DNA of 64,000 nucleotides. Origin: UBA2357 sp041678045. GTDB taxonomy: Bacteria > Pseudomonadota > Gammaproteobacteria > Burkholderiales > Rhodocyclaceae. Below are positions 34,923-44,073 of the stretch, in pieces (positions within the stretch are counted from its first letter, which is position 1; each line of letters starts with the position of its first letter). The stretch is from contig JBAYOV010000006.1 in assembly GCA_041678045.1 (NCBI GenBank), forward strand, positions 35,974 through 99,973, given 5' to 3'. The notes beneath the pieces were generated by a model, which ran no database searches, was not told the origin of the DNA, and saw only the letters and a program-made list of their open reading frames with translations. A program made the translations under genes and the position numbers.

Positions 34923-35291
34923 CGGCGAATCTTACTCCGCGAGGCGTCTGTTACAAATTTTCTGTGGATGAAAGGCGGTGTTAACGGGGACAAGTCTGTG
35001 AACGAGTGCTGGGCGAGATGTACACAAACCCGTTTTTTCCGGCAAGTTGAAAAAGCGGGCACATTTCCCGAACACCTTCCGCATGACTTGTCCGCGTGTC
35101 GGTGCACAAGGAAAAGCTCCGGTAATTCATGAAGCTGACAAAGTTATCCACAGATTTTGCAAGACTATTGTTTACATGATCGTTTATTTAAGAATCTGTT
35201 AACAGAAGCGTCCACCCAAGCGGAGTTGCCAGGGGTTTTGAGCTGACGGGAACCGCGCTACACTCCGCCCCTCTCGTTCAGGAGACGTGTC
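34923..35291. other. 369-bp intergenic segment with DnaA box and AT-rich stretch, right of rsuA
   Basis: It contains a perfect TTATCCACA at 35144-35152, a one-mismatch box at 34963-34971, and an AT-rich stretch at 35160-35205 that includes GATCGTTTATTTA, close to the 13-mer unwinding repeats of E. coli oriC. The rsuA promoter and that of the DUF1857 gene should be here too. No dnaA, dnaN or parAB gene is nearby, so it cannot be called an origin from this window. Confidence 0.45.
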
Positions 35292-35762
35292 TTGAAGTTC
35301 GAACACATCGTTGTCGTGAATGAACCGGAGAACCCGCTGGTCGACGATTTGTCCCGCGAGGAACTCTGGTTCGGGCTGCTGTGCCGGGCCGAAGATCCTG
35401 CAGCTTTCCTGCCTGGACTGGAGCGGTGCGTGATCGTCGAGCGGGCTGACAACATTCTGGTGCGCGACCTGCACTTCGGCAGTGTTTGCATCCGCGACAC
35501 CGTGGCCATGCAGCCCATGATGTCGATCAGTTTCAGTTCCACGGCAACCCGTGAGCATGCCGGTGGACAACTGACCATCACTATCGAGGAACCCGAACCG
35601 GGCAGGCTGGCGCTGCGTTTCCAGTACCGAACCACCCTGCCTGACACGGCCACCGACCCCGATGGAAAATATGCCGAATATGTGAAGTCGGCTTACCACA
35701 GTGCCGACTTGGAAACGGTCAGGGTGATCCGACAGATCATTGACAGCGCGCGCATGCAGTGA
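35292..35762 (+). CDS. DUF1857 family protein (START/SRPBCC-like fold)
   Basis: A 156-residue protein with a TTG start supported by AGGAGA 7 nt upstream and by the family's conserved N-terminus (MKFEHIVVVNEPENPL). The ligand-binding SRPBCC fold is inferred from the family; further typical blocks are LWFGLLCRAEDP and FQYRTTLP. No catalytic residue is evident. Its physiological role is unknown. It stands alone between rsuA and rdgC. Confidence 0.82.
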   Translation: MKFEHIVVVNEPENPLVDDLSREELWFGLLCRAEDPAAFLPGLERCVIVERADNILVRDLHFGSVCIRDTVAMQPMMSISFSSTATREHAGGQLTITIEEPEPGRLALRFQYRTTLPDTATDPDGKYAEYVKSAYHSADLETVRVIRQIIDSARMQ

Positions 35763-35856
35763 GCCGCTTCGGTGGCAAGCGCCCCCCTTTTCATGACGGT
35801 CCGTTGTCCTGCGCTGCGAGGCGGAGACAGGACCAGCATTTACCGGAACAGGACTT

Positions 35857-36777
35857 ATGTGGTTCAGAAATCTGCAGATTTATCGCCTGCCTGTGGGCTG
35901 GGAAATGACCGCCGAAGTGCTTGAGGAACAGCTTGCCCGCAAGCGTTTCCAGCCCTGTGGCAGTCAGGATCAGGAAACCCGTGGCTGGATTTCGCCCCTG
36001 GGCGACGATTTCCTGGTGCATCGGGTTGGCGGACAGTGGCTGATCACCCTGGGGTATGAACAGCGTTTGCTGCCCTCGTCGGTGGTCAGGCAGGAAGCCG
36101 ATGACCGGGCGGAAGAACTGGCTGCCCGTCAGGGGTACAAACCCGGGCGCAAGCAGATGAAGGAGTTGCGCGAGCAGGTGATGCAGGAGTTTCTGCCGCG
36201 TGCCTTCACCCGCAGAAAGAAGGTGTTTGCCTGGATCGATCCGGTGAATGGTTGGCTGGGCATCGATGCGCCCAGCCAGGCACGGGCCGAGGATGTACTC
36301 GAAGCCCTGCGCCAGGCGCTGGACAGCCTGCCTCTGTCCTTGCTGCGCACCGAGCGTTCGCCCAGCGGGGCAATGGCCGACTGGCTGGCCGGCGGCGAGG
36401 CGCCCGCAGGGTTCAGCATCGATCAGGATTGCGAACTCAAGTCGGTCACCGAGGACAAGGCAGCAGTGCGTTATGTACGCCATGCTCTGGAGGGGGACGA
36501 AGTGCGCGGTCATCTGGAAGCCGGCAAGATGCCGACGCGGCTGGCGCTGACCTTCGATGACCGTCTGAGCTTTGTGCTCACCGAGAAGCTGGAGATCAAG
36601 CGGCTGGACTTTCTCGATGTGGTGAAGGAAGAAGTCGATCAGGCCGGCGCGGAAGATGCACGCGCGATATTCGATGCAAGTTTTGCGCTGATGACGGGGG
36701 AACTGGCGCAGTTGCTTCCGGCGCTGGTCGAGGCGCTGGGGGGCGAGTTGAAAGCGGACGCCGCACCGCTCGCCTGA
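35857..36777 (+). CDS. rdgC: Recombination-associated protein RdgC
   Basis: A 306-residue ring-forming DNA-binding protein that limits RecA activity. The N-terminus MWFRNLQIYRLP and the central KQMKELREQV...LPRAFTRRKKVFAWID are characteristic, and length agrees with the family (~300). It is nucleoid-associated and acts in the cytoplasm. Transcription is independent of its neighbours as judged by the 94-bp upstream gap. Confidence 0.95.
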   Translation: MWFRNLQIYRLPVGWEMTAEVLEEQLARKRFQPCGSQDQETRGWISPLGDDFLVHRVGGQWLITLGYEQRLLPSSVVRQEADDRAEELAARQGYKPGRKQMKELREQVMQEFLPRAFTRRKKVFAWIDPVNGWLGIDAPSQARAEDVLEALRQALDSLPLSLLRTERSPSGAMADWLAGGEAPAGFSIDQDCELKSVTEDKAAVRYVRHALEGDEVRGHLEAGKMPTRLALTFDDRLSFVLTEKLEIKRLDFLDVVKEEVDQAGAEDARAIFDASFALMTGELAQLLPALVEALGGELKADAAPLA

Positions 36778-36852
36778 AGTCGTTCCGACGGCGCAGCGGG
36801 AGGTTGTCGAGAGCTTGTGAGGATGGTGACACCATACGTCAGCGTTTGTCCC

Positions 36853-36858
36853 TATAAT
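36853..36858 (+). promoter_or_regulatory. Candidate -10 box of the porin operon
   Basis: A perfect TATAAT lies 88 bp before the porin start in the intergenic region after rdgC. No -35 box at 16-18 bp is convincing (GTGACA at 36826 is 21 bp away), so the call is weak. Confidence 0.35.
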
Positions 36859-36945
36859 CCTGATTTCATCATGTAACGACCTGTGGATATTGATTTCAGG
36901 TCATCCGGCTGCATGGCAGCGTGCCGGCTTTGCGATGGAGTGCAG

Positions 36946-38328
36946 ATGCAGGATCGATCAGGAAAACGCGGGTATGGCCGCCTGGCATTGCACCGACTGG
37001 GCGTGCTGGCCTTGGGCGTGTGCGCGGGTTTTGCCGTCCAGGCACAGGAGCTGGCGGCGAATGCTTCGCAGCTCAGGGTGTCCGGCTTTGCCACGCTGGG
37101 CCTCACCTATCATGACAATGGCGAAGCGGGGCCGATTTCCCGCTACAGCCAGAAGGCGCTGACTGGCGATGGCGTGTCGGGCAATCTCGATACGGTCGGC
37201 GGACTTCAGCTCGACTGGCGGCTGCGCGACACCACGACCGTGGTGCTGCAGGCGGTGAGCCGGGCAGGGGAAAACTTCGATCCCGAACTGCGCATGGCCT
37301 ATGTGCGCCAGGAACTGGGTCAGAACACTGCCGTACGGGTCGGGCGCATTCGCAATCCGATGTATTTCGATTCGGATGTGAGCGAAATCGGTTATGCCTA
37401 CCTGACTGCCCGACCGCCGATTCCGGTGTACAACATCGTCAATAGCGTCACCAGCCTGGACGGGGCCGACATTCAGTTTCGTCATTCATTCGGGTTGGCC
37501 GGTGTGCTGGTGCATGCCTTTTACGGCAGCAATGAATACGATCACCAGATGTATAACCTTCAGCCACGCGAGCATGCGAAGGTCGATATCGACGATATTC
37601 GCGGGCTGGCGCTGAGCTTGCACTTGCCGCAGGTCACGATGCGGGCCTCGCGCACCTGGGCCCATTCCTATCGCATGCGCTCGTCACGCATCGATCAGCT
37701 CAACGGTGGTATCCAGCAGATGTCCGGCGCCCTGCGCATGCTGGCGAGTCAGCCTGCGGTGCCCGATTTCATGCAGGGGGCATTGTCCGGCAAGGCCGAT
37801 GCGATTGCCGCTTACCACAACGTGTATGACAACAAGCCCGTTTATACCAGCGTGGGTTTTGACGGCAACTACCAGAACCTGAGGGTGATGGGGGAGTGGG
37901 TGAAGCTCGATTCACGCAGTCCGATGGTCGGCAAGTACGAGGGCTATCAGCTTACCCTGGGTTATGCAATCGGCAATTTCACGCCGTATGTCGGTTATGC
38001 CCGTCAGGACCGGCAGGACCCGCTGCTCGATACCCGGCCCTTCGATCCCACCGGGCTGGGCGGGATGCTGCCGGCACAGTTCAACCCCGATCCGGCGCTG
38101 GCCATGCTGCAGGCCGGGCTGGATCAGGCTGCGATGTATGCCGATCTGTCCTCACGTTCGGTCACCGCCGGGGTGCGCTGGGATTTCCGCGAGAACATGG
38201 CCTTCAAGCTGCAGTATGACCGCATCCAGACGCCCGGAAGCAGCACTCCGGGCAGTTTTTCGGTGCTGAAGCTGCCTTTCGACAACAAGGTGGATCTGCT
38301 TTCTGCCACGCTGGACATCGTGTTCTGA
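36946..38328 (+). CDS. Outer-membrane porin-like beta-barrel protein
   Basis: A 460-residue protein. ATG at 36946 has GGAG 6 nt upstream and gives a signal peptide ending AVQA-QE; an upstream in-frame GTG adds a non-signal extension. The mature part is rich in alternating aromatic and polar strands and ends in DIVF, a terminal aromatic residue typical of outer-membrane barrels. I cannot assign a substrate. It is followed at 10 bp by a small periplasmic binding-like protein and a SpoIIE-type regulator, an arrangement suggesting that a periplasmic signal or solute feeds the regulatory genes downstream. Confidence 0.78.
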   Translation: MQDRSGKRGYGRLALHRLGVLALGVCAGFAVQAQELAANASQLRVSGFATLGLTYHDNGEAGPISRYSQKALTGDGVSGNLDTVGGLQLDWRLRDTTTVVLQAVSRAGENFDPELRMAYVRQELGQNTAVRVGRIRNPMYFDSDVSEIGYAYLTARPPIPVYNIVNSVTSLDGADIQFRHSFGLAGVLVHAFYGSNEYDHQMYNLQPREHAKVDIDDIRGLALSLHLPQVTMRASRTWAHSYRMRSSRIDQLNGGIQQMSGALRMLASQPAVPDFMQGALSGKADAIAAYHNVYDNKPVYTSVGFDGNYQNLRVMGEWVKLDSRSPMVGKYEGYQLTLGYAIGNFTPYVGYARQDRQDPLLDTRPFDPTGLGGMLPAQFNPDPALAMLQAGLDQAAMYADLSSRSVTAGVRWDFRENMAFKLQYDRIQTPGSSTPGSFSVLKLPFDNKVDLLSATLDIVF

Positions 38329-38338
38329 GGGCCCGGAG

Positions 38339-38770
38339 ATGAGTATCAGACACCTTGTTTTCCTGCTCGCCGGCCTCAGCCTTGCCGGCACTGCGCTGGC
38401 GCAGGGCTCGCTGGTGGTGATTGCAAACGAGTCGGTCCCGGTGGACAGCATCGACAGCAGCCAGGCGACACAGATTTTTCTGAAACAGATCAAGACCTGG
38501 CCGAACGGTCAGCCCATCCAGCCGATAGACATTCGCGAGGGTTCGCCGCTGCGGGCTGAGTTCTATGGTCGGGTGACCGGTCGCAGCCCGGGGCAGTTGC
38601 GCGCCTACTGGGCCCGTCAGGCCTTCACCGGGATGGGTTTTCCGCCGCGTGAGGTGCCCACCGCCGAAGAAGTCAGCCGGGTGGTGAGCAGTACGCCAGG
38701 CGCGATTGGCTACATCGACCGCGAAAATGTGGCCGAGGATGCCAAGGTGCTGCTCGATGCCGGACCCTGA
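38339..38770 (+). CDS. Small PstS-like periplasmic protein
   Basis: A 143-residue secreted protein with signal peptide ending ALAQ. The mature sequence (VVIANESVPVDSI...ATQIFLKQIKTW) and TPGAIGYIDRE resemble one lobe of phosphate-type substrate-binding proteins; such short versions often accompany porins and sensors instead of ABC transporters. The ligand is unknown. The gene overlaps the following SpoIIE gene by 14 bp. Confidence 0.72.
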   Translation: MSIRHLVFLLAGLSLAGTALAQGSLVVIANESVPVDSIDSSQATQIFLKQIKTWPNGQPIQPIDIREGSPLRAEFYGRVTGRSPGQLRAYWARQAFTGMGFPPREVPTAEEVSRVVSSTPGAIGYIDRENVAEDAKVLLDAGP

Positions 38771-41228
38771 GCCCCCGAGCATGGCCGAGCGCGGTTCCTG
38801 GCTGGCGCGCCTGCTCGCCCCTGCCGTCTGGCTGTCCGGGCAGCTGAGCTTTTCGCGCAAGTACCTGCTGATCGGGGTGCTGGTGCTGTTTGCGATGGTG
38901 ACCCTGAGCATGCCCTTGTGGCTGGACATTCGCCAGAATGTGCGGGTTGCAGGTCAGGAGCGTCAGGGTCTGGAAGCCTTCACGCAGCAGGTCGAAGCCT
39001 TGGTCAGTCTGGTTGCGCTGCGTGACCGTGCGATGCGGGAGGCCCGTGGACCGGATGGGTTGGTCGATGCGCAGCAGGCACTCGATGCGCTCGGCGCCCA
39101 GGAGGTCATGACCCCCGAGAGCCGGCAACTGCTGCAGATGCACTGGGACAACGTGCTGCTGGCGGTTCAGGAGCACAATCCGCAGCAGCGCTTTGCGAGC
39201 ATCACCGGTACCATCAACGGGGTGCTGGCACTGATCCAGTCCAGTGCGCGGGCGCATCGCCTGAATGTGGATGCCGAGCTGGATGCGGCTTTCGAGATGC
39301 TGACCCTGCGCCTGCCGCTGGTGTTCGACACGCTGGGCAAGCAGCGCGACGCGCTTGGCCTGCCTGCGGGCGACATGGCTTCGTATGCGCTGGGCGCGCA
39401 GGTGGTGCTGACCGAGTCGATGCCTGGCCTGAAGGCCGGTGTGGCGCAGTTGCGTGCCCTGCACGGCCAGGCCGGGGCGCTGGATGCGATCCTCGAACAG
39501 CTGCTGGAGGGCATTGCCAGCCAGCAGGATGTGGCCGACAAGACGCTTGACCAGCCCGAGGCGCTGGACGAGTTGCGCGTGCTGGCCGAGGCGAATCTGG
39601 CGCAGGCCCTGACCTTGCTCGAAGCGGCCGGAGAGGTGGCCGACCAGCGCCTGGTGCTGCGCATCGAGCACCTGAAGCGCACGCAATGGGTGATTGCGGC
39701 GCTGCTTGCGGGCACCCTCGCGCTGATGAGCTATCTGTTCGTTGGCATCTACTACTCCACCTTGCGTTCGCTGCGCAGCCTGTCCGATGGCACCAACGCC
39801 TTTTGTGCCGGCCGGCTGGATACCCGCATCCGCATCGATACCCGCGATGAACTGGTGCTGGTGGCGAACAATTTCAACTCGGTGGCCGAAGAATTCGGTC
39901 ATTTGCTGGAAGTGATTCGCCGCCAGAACGAATCGCGCGAACAGGAGCTGGAAACCCAGGTGCGCGCGCGCACCAGCGAACTGGCCGAAAAGAACGAGCA
40001 GTTGCGCGCTGCCGGAGAGCGGGTGCAGGAAGAGCTGACCCTCGCCCGCAACATGCAGATGGCCATCCTGCCGCAGGTGTTTCCCAATGAAGCCGGCTGG
40101 GCGGTGCATGCCTGCATGTTCCCGGCCCGCGAGCTGGGCGGGGATTTCTACGATGGTTTCAGATTGCCGGACGGTCGCTATGGCCTGCTGGTGGCCGATG
40201 TATCGGGCAAGGGCGTCGGAGCGGCGTTTTTCATGGCGGTGGCGCGCACCGTGCTGCTCGATCTGGCGATGACGGGCCAGCCCCCGGCGCAGGTGCTGGC
40301 GCAGGCCAACCAGTTGCTGTGCGAACGCAACCCGATGGAGTTGTTCGTGACCGCCTGTTATGGCATTTACAGCCCTGAAAAGGGCCAGTGGGTATATGCC
40401 AGTGCCGGCCACCATGCACCGCTGCTGCGGCGTGCCGACGGTCAGGTGACATCGCTGCCCTGCGTGCAGGATCTGGCGCTCGCCGTGCTGCCCGACATTG
40501 CGTATGCCGATCAGCATTGCACCCTGCAGCCAGGCGACAGCCTGCTGCTATACACTGACGGCATTACCGAAGCTTTTTCCCGCACTGGCGAGGCGTATGG
40601 CGAACCGCGCCTGAAGCGCTGGCTGTCGGCCGTCGATCCGTCTGCCGATGCCGGTGCGAACCCGGCACGCAGGCTGGTGGCCTCTCTGGTGGCCGATGTC
40701 GAGCGTTTCGTGGTCGGGGCCGAAGCCTCGGACGATCTCACCTGTCTGATTCTCTGCCGCAAGCAAGGAGCCCCGCTGATGGAGCATCCGCCGATCAAGG
40801 ACCAAAACAAGCATTTGTTGCTCGACTATCAGCTGCCCTGCCGGCTGGAAGAGATTGCACGGCTGGCCGCTGCAGTGGAAGCTGCATTGCCCGAGCGCAG
40901 CGACCTGGCGTTCTCCGCCAACCTGTGTCTGGAAGAGCTGATCACCAACATCGTCCTGCATGGGCTCAAGGGCGAGGACGGGCACATCATCAATGTGCGC
41001 ATGAGCATCTCCGACGAGTGGCTGGAGATTGTGCTCAAGGACGATGCACCGCAGTTCGATCCTTTCTTCCAGGTCAGCGAACCTGATCTCGATCTCGATG
41101 TGGAGGACAGACCGGTGGGGGGGCTGGGCGTGCATCTGGTCAAGACCTTGATGGACGATGCCCGTGCCTACTACGACGGTAGCGGAAATCTGATCGTTTT
41201 GCTCAAGACCCTGTCCAAGACGGACTGA
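38757..41228 (+). CDS. HAMP-SpoIIE phosphatase fused to anti-sigma-type kinase domain
   Basis: A membrane sensor of about 823 residues. Membrane helices lie near residues 38-55 and 322-345, enclosing a helical periplasmic domain; then come a HAMP domain and a coiled coil (RNESREQELETQV...). A PP2C/SpoIIE domain follows, with RELGGDFYDGF and VADVSGKGVGAAFFMA (metal-binding Asp and Gly residues). The last ~130 residues are a HATPase_c domain of the RsbW type (LEELITNIVLHG). It therefore carries both a phosphatase and a kinase candidate for the STAS protein encoded next. The start at 38757 has AAGGTG 7 nt upstream; 38781 is an alternative. Confidence 0.85.
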   Translation: MPDPEPPSMAERGSWLARLLAPAVWLSGQLSFSRKYLLIGVLVLFAMVTLSMPLWLDIRQNVRVAGQERQGLEAFTQQVEALVSLVALRDRAMREARGPDGLVDAQQALDALGAQEVMTPESRQLLQMHWDNVLLAVQEHNPQQRFASITGTINGVLALIQSSARAHRLNVDAELDAAFEMLTLRLPLVFDTLGKQRDALGLPAGDMASYALGAQVVLTESMPGLKAGVAQLRALHGQAGALDAILEQLLEGIASQQDVADKTLDQPEALDELRVLAEANLAQALTLLEAAGEVADQRLVLRIEHLKRTQWVIAALLAGTLALMSYLFVGIYYSTLRSLRSLSDGTNAFCAGRLDTRIRIDTRDELVLVANNFNSVAEEFGHLLEVIRRQNESREQELETQVRARTSELAEKNEQLRAAGERVQEELTLARNMQMAILPQVFPNEAGWAVHACMFPARELGGDFYDGFRLPDGRYGLLVADVSGKGVGAAFFMAVARTVLLDLAMTGQPPAQVLAQANQLLCERNPMELFVTACYGIYSPEKGQWVYASAGHHAPLLRRADGQVTSLPCVQDLALAVLPDIAYADQHCTLQPGDSLLLYTDGITEAFSRTGEAYGEPRLKRWLSAVDPSADAGANPARRLVASLVADVERFVVGAEASDDLTCLILCRKQGAPLMEHPPIKDQNKHLLLDYQLPCRLEEIARLAAAVEAALPERSDLAFSANLCLEELITNIVLHGLKGEDGHIINVRMSISDEWLEIVLKDDAPQFDPFFQVSEPDLDLDVEDRPVGGLGVHLVKTLMDDARAYYDGSGNLIVLLKTLSKTD

Positions 41229-41300
41229 GCGGCCGACGCGCTTGCGCGAGCGCTCGAACCGTTTCTGAACAGTTCCCGATTCCTGCCTGGATCCAACACC

Positions 41301-41642
41301 ATGTCCTTTGAATGCACTCTGAATGATCTCGATCAGGCCCGTGTGGTCAGCCTGCAAGGCCGTCTGGACAGCGCCACTGCAGGACAACTCGAAAAGCAGC
41401 TGCAGTCCCTGTTCGAAGCTCCGGTCCGTCATGTGTTGTTCGACATGTCCGCGCTCGACTACATCTCCAGCGCAGGGTTGCGCATCGTGCTGATGACGGC
41501 CAAGCGTGCCAAGCAGGCGCAGGTCAGGCTGGTACTGTGCAGCATGCTGCCGCATGTGAAGGAAGTTTTTGAAATCAGCGGCTTCCTGAAGATCATCGAA
41601 TGCACCGACACGCGCGAGGACGCGCTGACCCGTCTGGCCTGA
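41301..41642 (+). CDS. STAS-domain anti-sigma factor antagonist
   Basis: A 113-residue single STAS domain. The phosphorylatable serine lies in YISSAGLRIV, the expected motif of SpoIIAA-like proteins. It is encoded 72 bp after the SpoIIE/kinase fusion, which should control its phosphorylation state. The downstream partner (sigma factor, cyclase or membrane protein) is not identifiable here. Confidence 0.9.
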   Translation: MSFECTLNDLDQARVVSLQGRLDSATAGQLEKQLQSLFEAPVRHVLFDMSALDYISSAGLRIVLMTAKRAKQAQVRLVLCSMLPHVKEVFEISGFLKIIECTDTREDALTRLA

Positions 41643-41739
41643 GGATTTCCGCCAGCGTTTTTGCCAAGGCGTAGAATCTTCACTTTCCAGCTGAATCCGG
41701 GCATGGTGCCCGGAGCGTGCCGGGTGCGTGGAGATCGAC

Positions 41740-43977
41740 ATGAGCGCAGCGCAGCAATCCACACCTTCCCATCAATGGCGTTTTTTCCGGTCGGGCGGGT
41801 TCGACCAGGTCCGCATCGACACTGCGGACGATCTGCGTCACCTGGGCGAGCTCGATCAGAAACTCTGGTCGGTGCTTGCCTGCCCCACCTCGGGCCTTGA
41901 GATCGACAGCCATACCCTGAGACTGCTCGACCGTGACGGTGACGGCATGATCCGCGCCCCCGAAGTGGTGGCTACCGTGCGCTGGATGTGCGACATGCTC
42001 GCCGACCCCGGTGTGCTGTTCCAGCCCGGAGACAGCCTGCCCCTGTCAGCATTCGACACCACCCACCCGGAAGCGGCACGCCTGCAGGCCAGCGCGCGCC
42101 AGGTGCTTGCCTACGTGGATCGTGCCGATGCAGACAGCATTGCGCTGTCCGATGTGGCCGACACTACCCGCCTGTTTGCGCCCGAACACTTCAACGGCGA
42201 TGGCATCGTGCCGGTGGCGCTTGCCCCAGATGAGCGGCTCGCCCATGCGCTTGGCCGCATGCTCGAATGCATGGGAGGCGAGACCGACCGCAGTGGCGAA
42301 CCCGGCATTGGCGAGGCCACCGTGGAGGCTTTCTTCAATCAGGCACAGGCCTTGTCCGACTGGCAGGCGCAGGCCGATGGTGCGCCCAACCTGATGCTGC
42401 CCCTGGGCGATGCCACCCCCCACGCGGCGGCCGTGTTCGACGCTCTGCGCGGCAAGGTGGATGATTACTTCACGCGTTGCCGGCTGGCCGCGTATGACGA
42501 ACGGGCTGCACAGGCACTCAATCCACAGGAAGCGGCTTACATGGCGCTGTCCGGCGAGTCGCTGGATGGGGCGACCGAAGGCATTGCCGCATTACCGCTG
42601 GCCCGGATCGGGGCGAATCGTCCGTTGCCACTCGACGCAGGCCTCAACCCGGCCTGGGCGGAACGCATCGCCCGCCTGCGCGATGAAGTGGTGCTGCCGG
42701 TGCTGGGGCCACGCGACGCGCTCAGCCTGGGCGACTGGGAAGACCTGTCCGCCCGGTTTGGTGCTTACCGTGCCTGGAGTGCTGGAAAACCCACCTTGCC
42801 GGTGGCGGTGATTCCGATCGATGAATTGCGCACCCTGCTTGCGGATGGCACCCGCGAGGCGCTGCTGGCACTCATCGCACGCGACCGTGAGGCCAATACG
42901 GCCGCCACCCAGGTGGAGGCACTGGAGCGCCTGCTGCATTACCGGCGCGATCTGGTGATGCTGCTGCGCAACTTCGTGAATCTGTCCGATTTCTACAGTG
43001 CGCGCTGCAAGGCGATTTTCCAGGCCGGTACGCTGTATCTCGATCAGCGCAGTTGCGAGTTGTGCCTGCGAGTCAGCGACATGGACCGTCATGCCGCGCT
43101 GGCGCCGCTGTCCGGCAGCTACCTGGCGTATTGCAGATGCACTCGCCAAGGCGAAGCCCCGATGAACATCGTCGCGGCCATCACCGGTGGCGATGCGGAT
43201 GAGATGATGGTGCCCGGTCGCAACGGGGTGTTCTATGACCGCCAGGGGCGCGACTGGAGCGCCAGCGTCGTGAAGGTGGTGGAAAACCCGATCAGTGTCC
43301 GGCAGGCTTTCTGGTCGCCCTACAAGCGGATTGGCCGGATGATTGGCGAGCAGCTTCAGAAGTTTGCTGCGGCGCGCGACAAGTCTGTGGATGAACAGGC
43401 CGCCAGCGGCATTGCCGAAGCCGGCAAACAGGCTGCCGCGCCGGCCGTGCCGGCCCAACCCTTCGACATTGCCCGCTTTGCCGGTATTTTCGCTGCGATC
43501 GGCCTGGCGCTCGGCGCACTGGGTACCGCGCTGGCGGCGGTGGTGAGCGGTCTGCTGTCGCTGCCCCCATGGCAGATGCCGCTGGTGTTGCTGGGTATTG
43601 TGCTGCTCGTTTCCGGGCCATCGGTGTTGCTGGCGTGGTTCAAGCTCAGGCAGCGCAATCTCGGCCCGCTGCTTGATGCAAACGGCTGGGCGGTGAATAC
43701 CCGCGCCCGCATCAACATTCCGTTCGGTGGCGCACTCACGGCCATGGCCCGCTTGCCGGCGGGAGCCGCGCGCACGCTCAGCGACCCGTATGCCGAAAAG
43801 CGCACGCCCTGGCGTGGCTGGCTGATGCTTGGGGTGGCGATCGCACTCGGTTGGGCAGCCTGGCAGCAGGGCTGGATGGCCCGCGTCCTGCCTTTCGCCG
43901 GACCGGAGACGCAGCAGACCGAGCCAGCACAACCGGCCAGTCCCGCCCCTGCCGGCGAAGCGGTATCGACGCAATGA
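41740..43977 (+). CDS. Large membrane protein with EF-hand-like loops, function unknown
   Basis: A 745-residue protein I do not recognise. The start ATG at 41740 has GGAG 6 nt upstream. Near residue 60 is LDRDGDGMIRAPEVV, a good EF-hand calcium loop, and near 145 is FNGDGIVPVA, a second weaker one. The middle is soluble and helical with a Cys-rich patch (RSCELCLRVSD, YCRCTR). Hydrophobic segments occur near residues 580-640 and 690-710, with a Pro/Gln-rich tail. It follows the STAS gene on the same strand after 97 bp. Suggested role: a calcium-responsive inner-membrane protein; this is inference. Confidence 0.7.
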   Translation: MSAAQQSTPSHQWRFFRSGGFDQVRIDTADDLRHLGELDQKLWSVLACPTSGLEIDSHTLRLLDRDGDGMIRAPEVVATVRWMCDMLADPGVLFQPGDSLPLSAFDTTHPEAARLQASARQVLAYVDRADADSIALSDVADTTRLFAPEHFNGDGIVPVALAPDERLAHALGRMLECMGGETDRSGEPGIGEATVEAFFNQAQALSDWQAQADGAPNLMLPLGDATPHAAAVFDALRGKVDDYFTRCRLAAYDERAAQALNPQEAAYMALSGESLDGATEGIAALPLARIGANRPLPLDAGLNPAWAERIARLRDEVVLPVLGPRDALSLGDWEDLSARFGAYRAWSAGKPTLPVAVIPIDELRTLLADGTREALLALIARDREANTAATQVEALERLLHYRRDLVMLLRNFVNLSDFYSARCKAIFQAGTLYLDQRSCELCLRVSDMDRHAALAPLSGSYLAYCRCTRQGEAPMNIVAAITGGDADEMMVPGRNGVFYDRQGRDWSASVVKVVENPISVRQAFWSPYKRIGRMIGEQLQKFAAARDKSVDEQAASGIAEAGKQAAAPAVPAQPFDIARFAGIFAAIGLALGALGTALAAVVSGLLSLPPWQMPLVLLGIVLLVSGPSVLLAWFKLRQRNLGPLLDANGWAVNTRARINIPFGGALTAMARLPAGAARTLSDPYAEKRTPWRGWLMLGVAIALGWAAWQQGWMARVLPFAGPETQQTEPAQPASPAPAGEAVSTQ

Positions 43978-44011
43978 AATAGGGGTGTAAACGGTTTGAA
44001 ACCTGTTTTGT

Positions 44012-44058
44012 TGCTTGCATTGATTGCGGTGGATGGCAGAATGTAATCATTGCAAGCA
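44012..44058. promoter_or_regulatory. Inverted-repeat operator/promoter of the FitAB-type module
   Basis: TGCTTGCATTGATT (44012-44025) and AATCATTGCAAGCA (44045-44058) form an inverted repeat with one mismatch and a 19-bp centre. A -35-like TTGATT (44020-44025) and a -10-like GTAATC (44043-44048) are 17 bp apart inside it. This fits autorepression by the antitoxin-toxin complex. Confidence 0.6.
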
Positions 44059-44073
44059 GTCTGGAGAGGCGCC

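Noticed and set aside
36826..36858. GTGACA and TATAAT as a complete sigma-70 promoter before the porin
   Set aside because: The spacer is 21 bp, too long for a normal promoter; only the -10 box is kept as a weak call.
41653..41690. TTGCCA/TAGAAT before the EF-hand-like gene as a promoter
   Set aside because: The two hexamers are only a few bases apart, so they cannot act as a -35/-10 pair.
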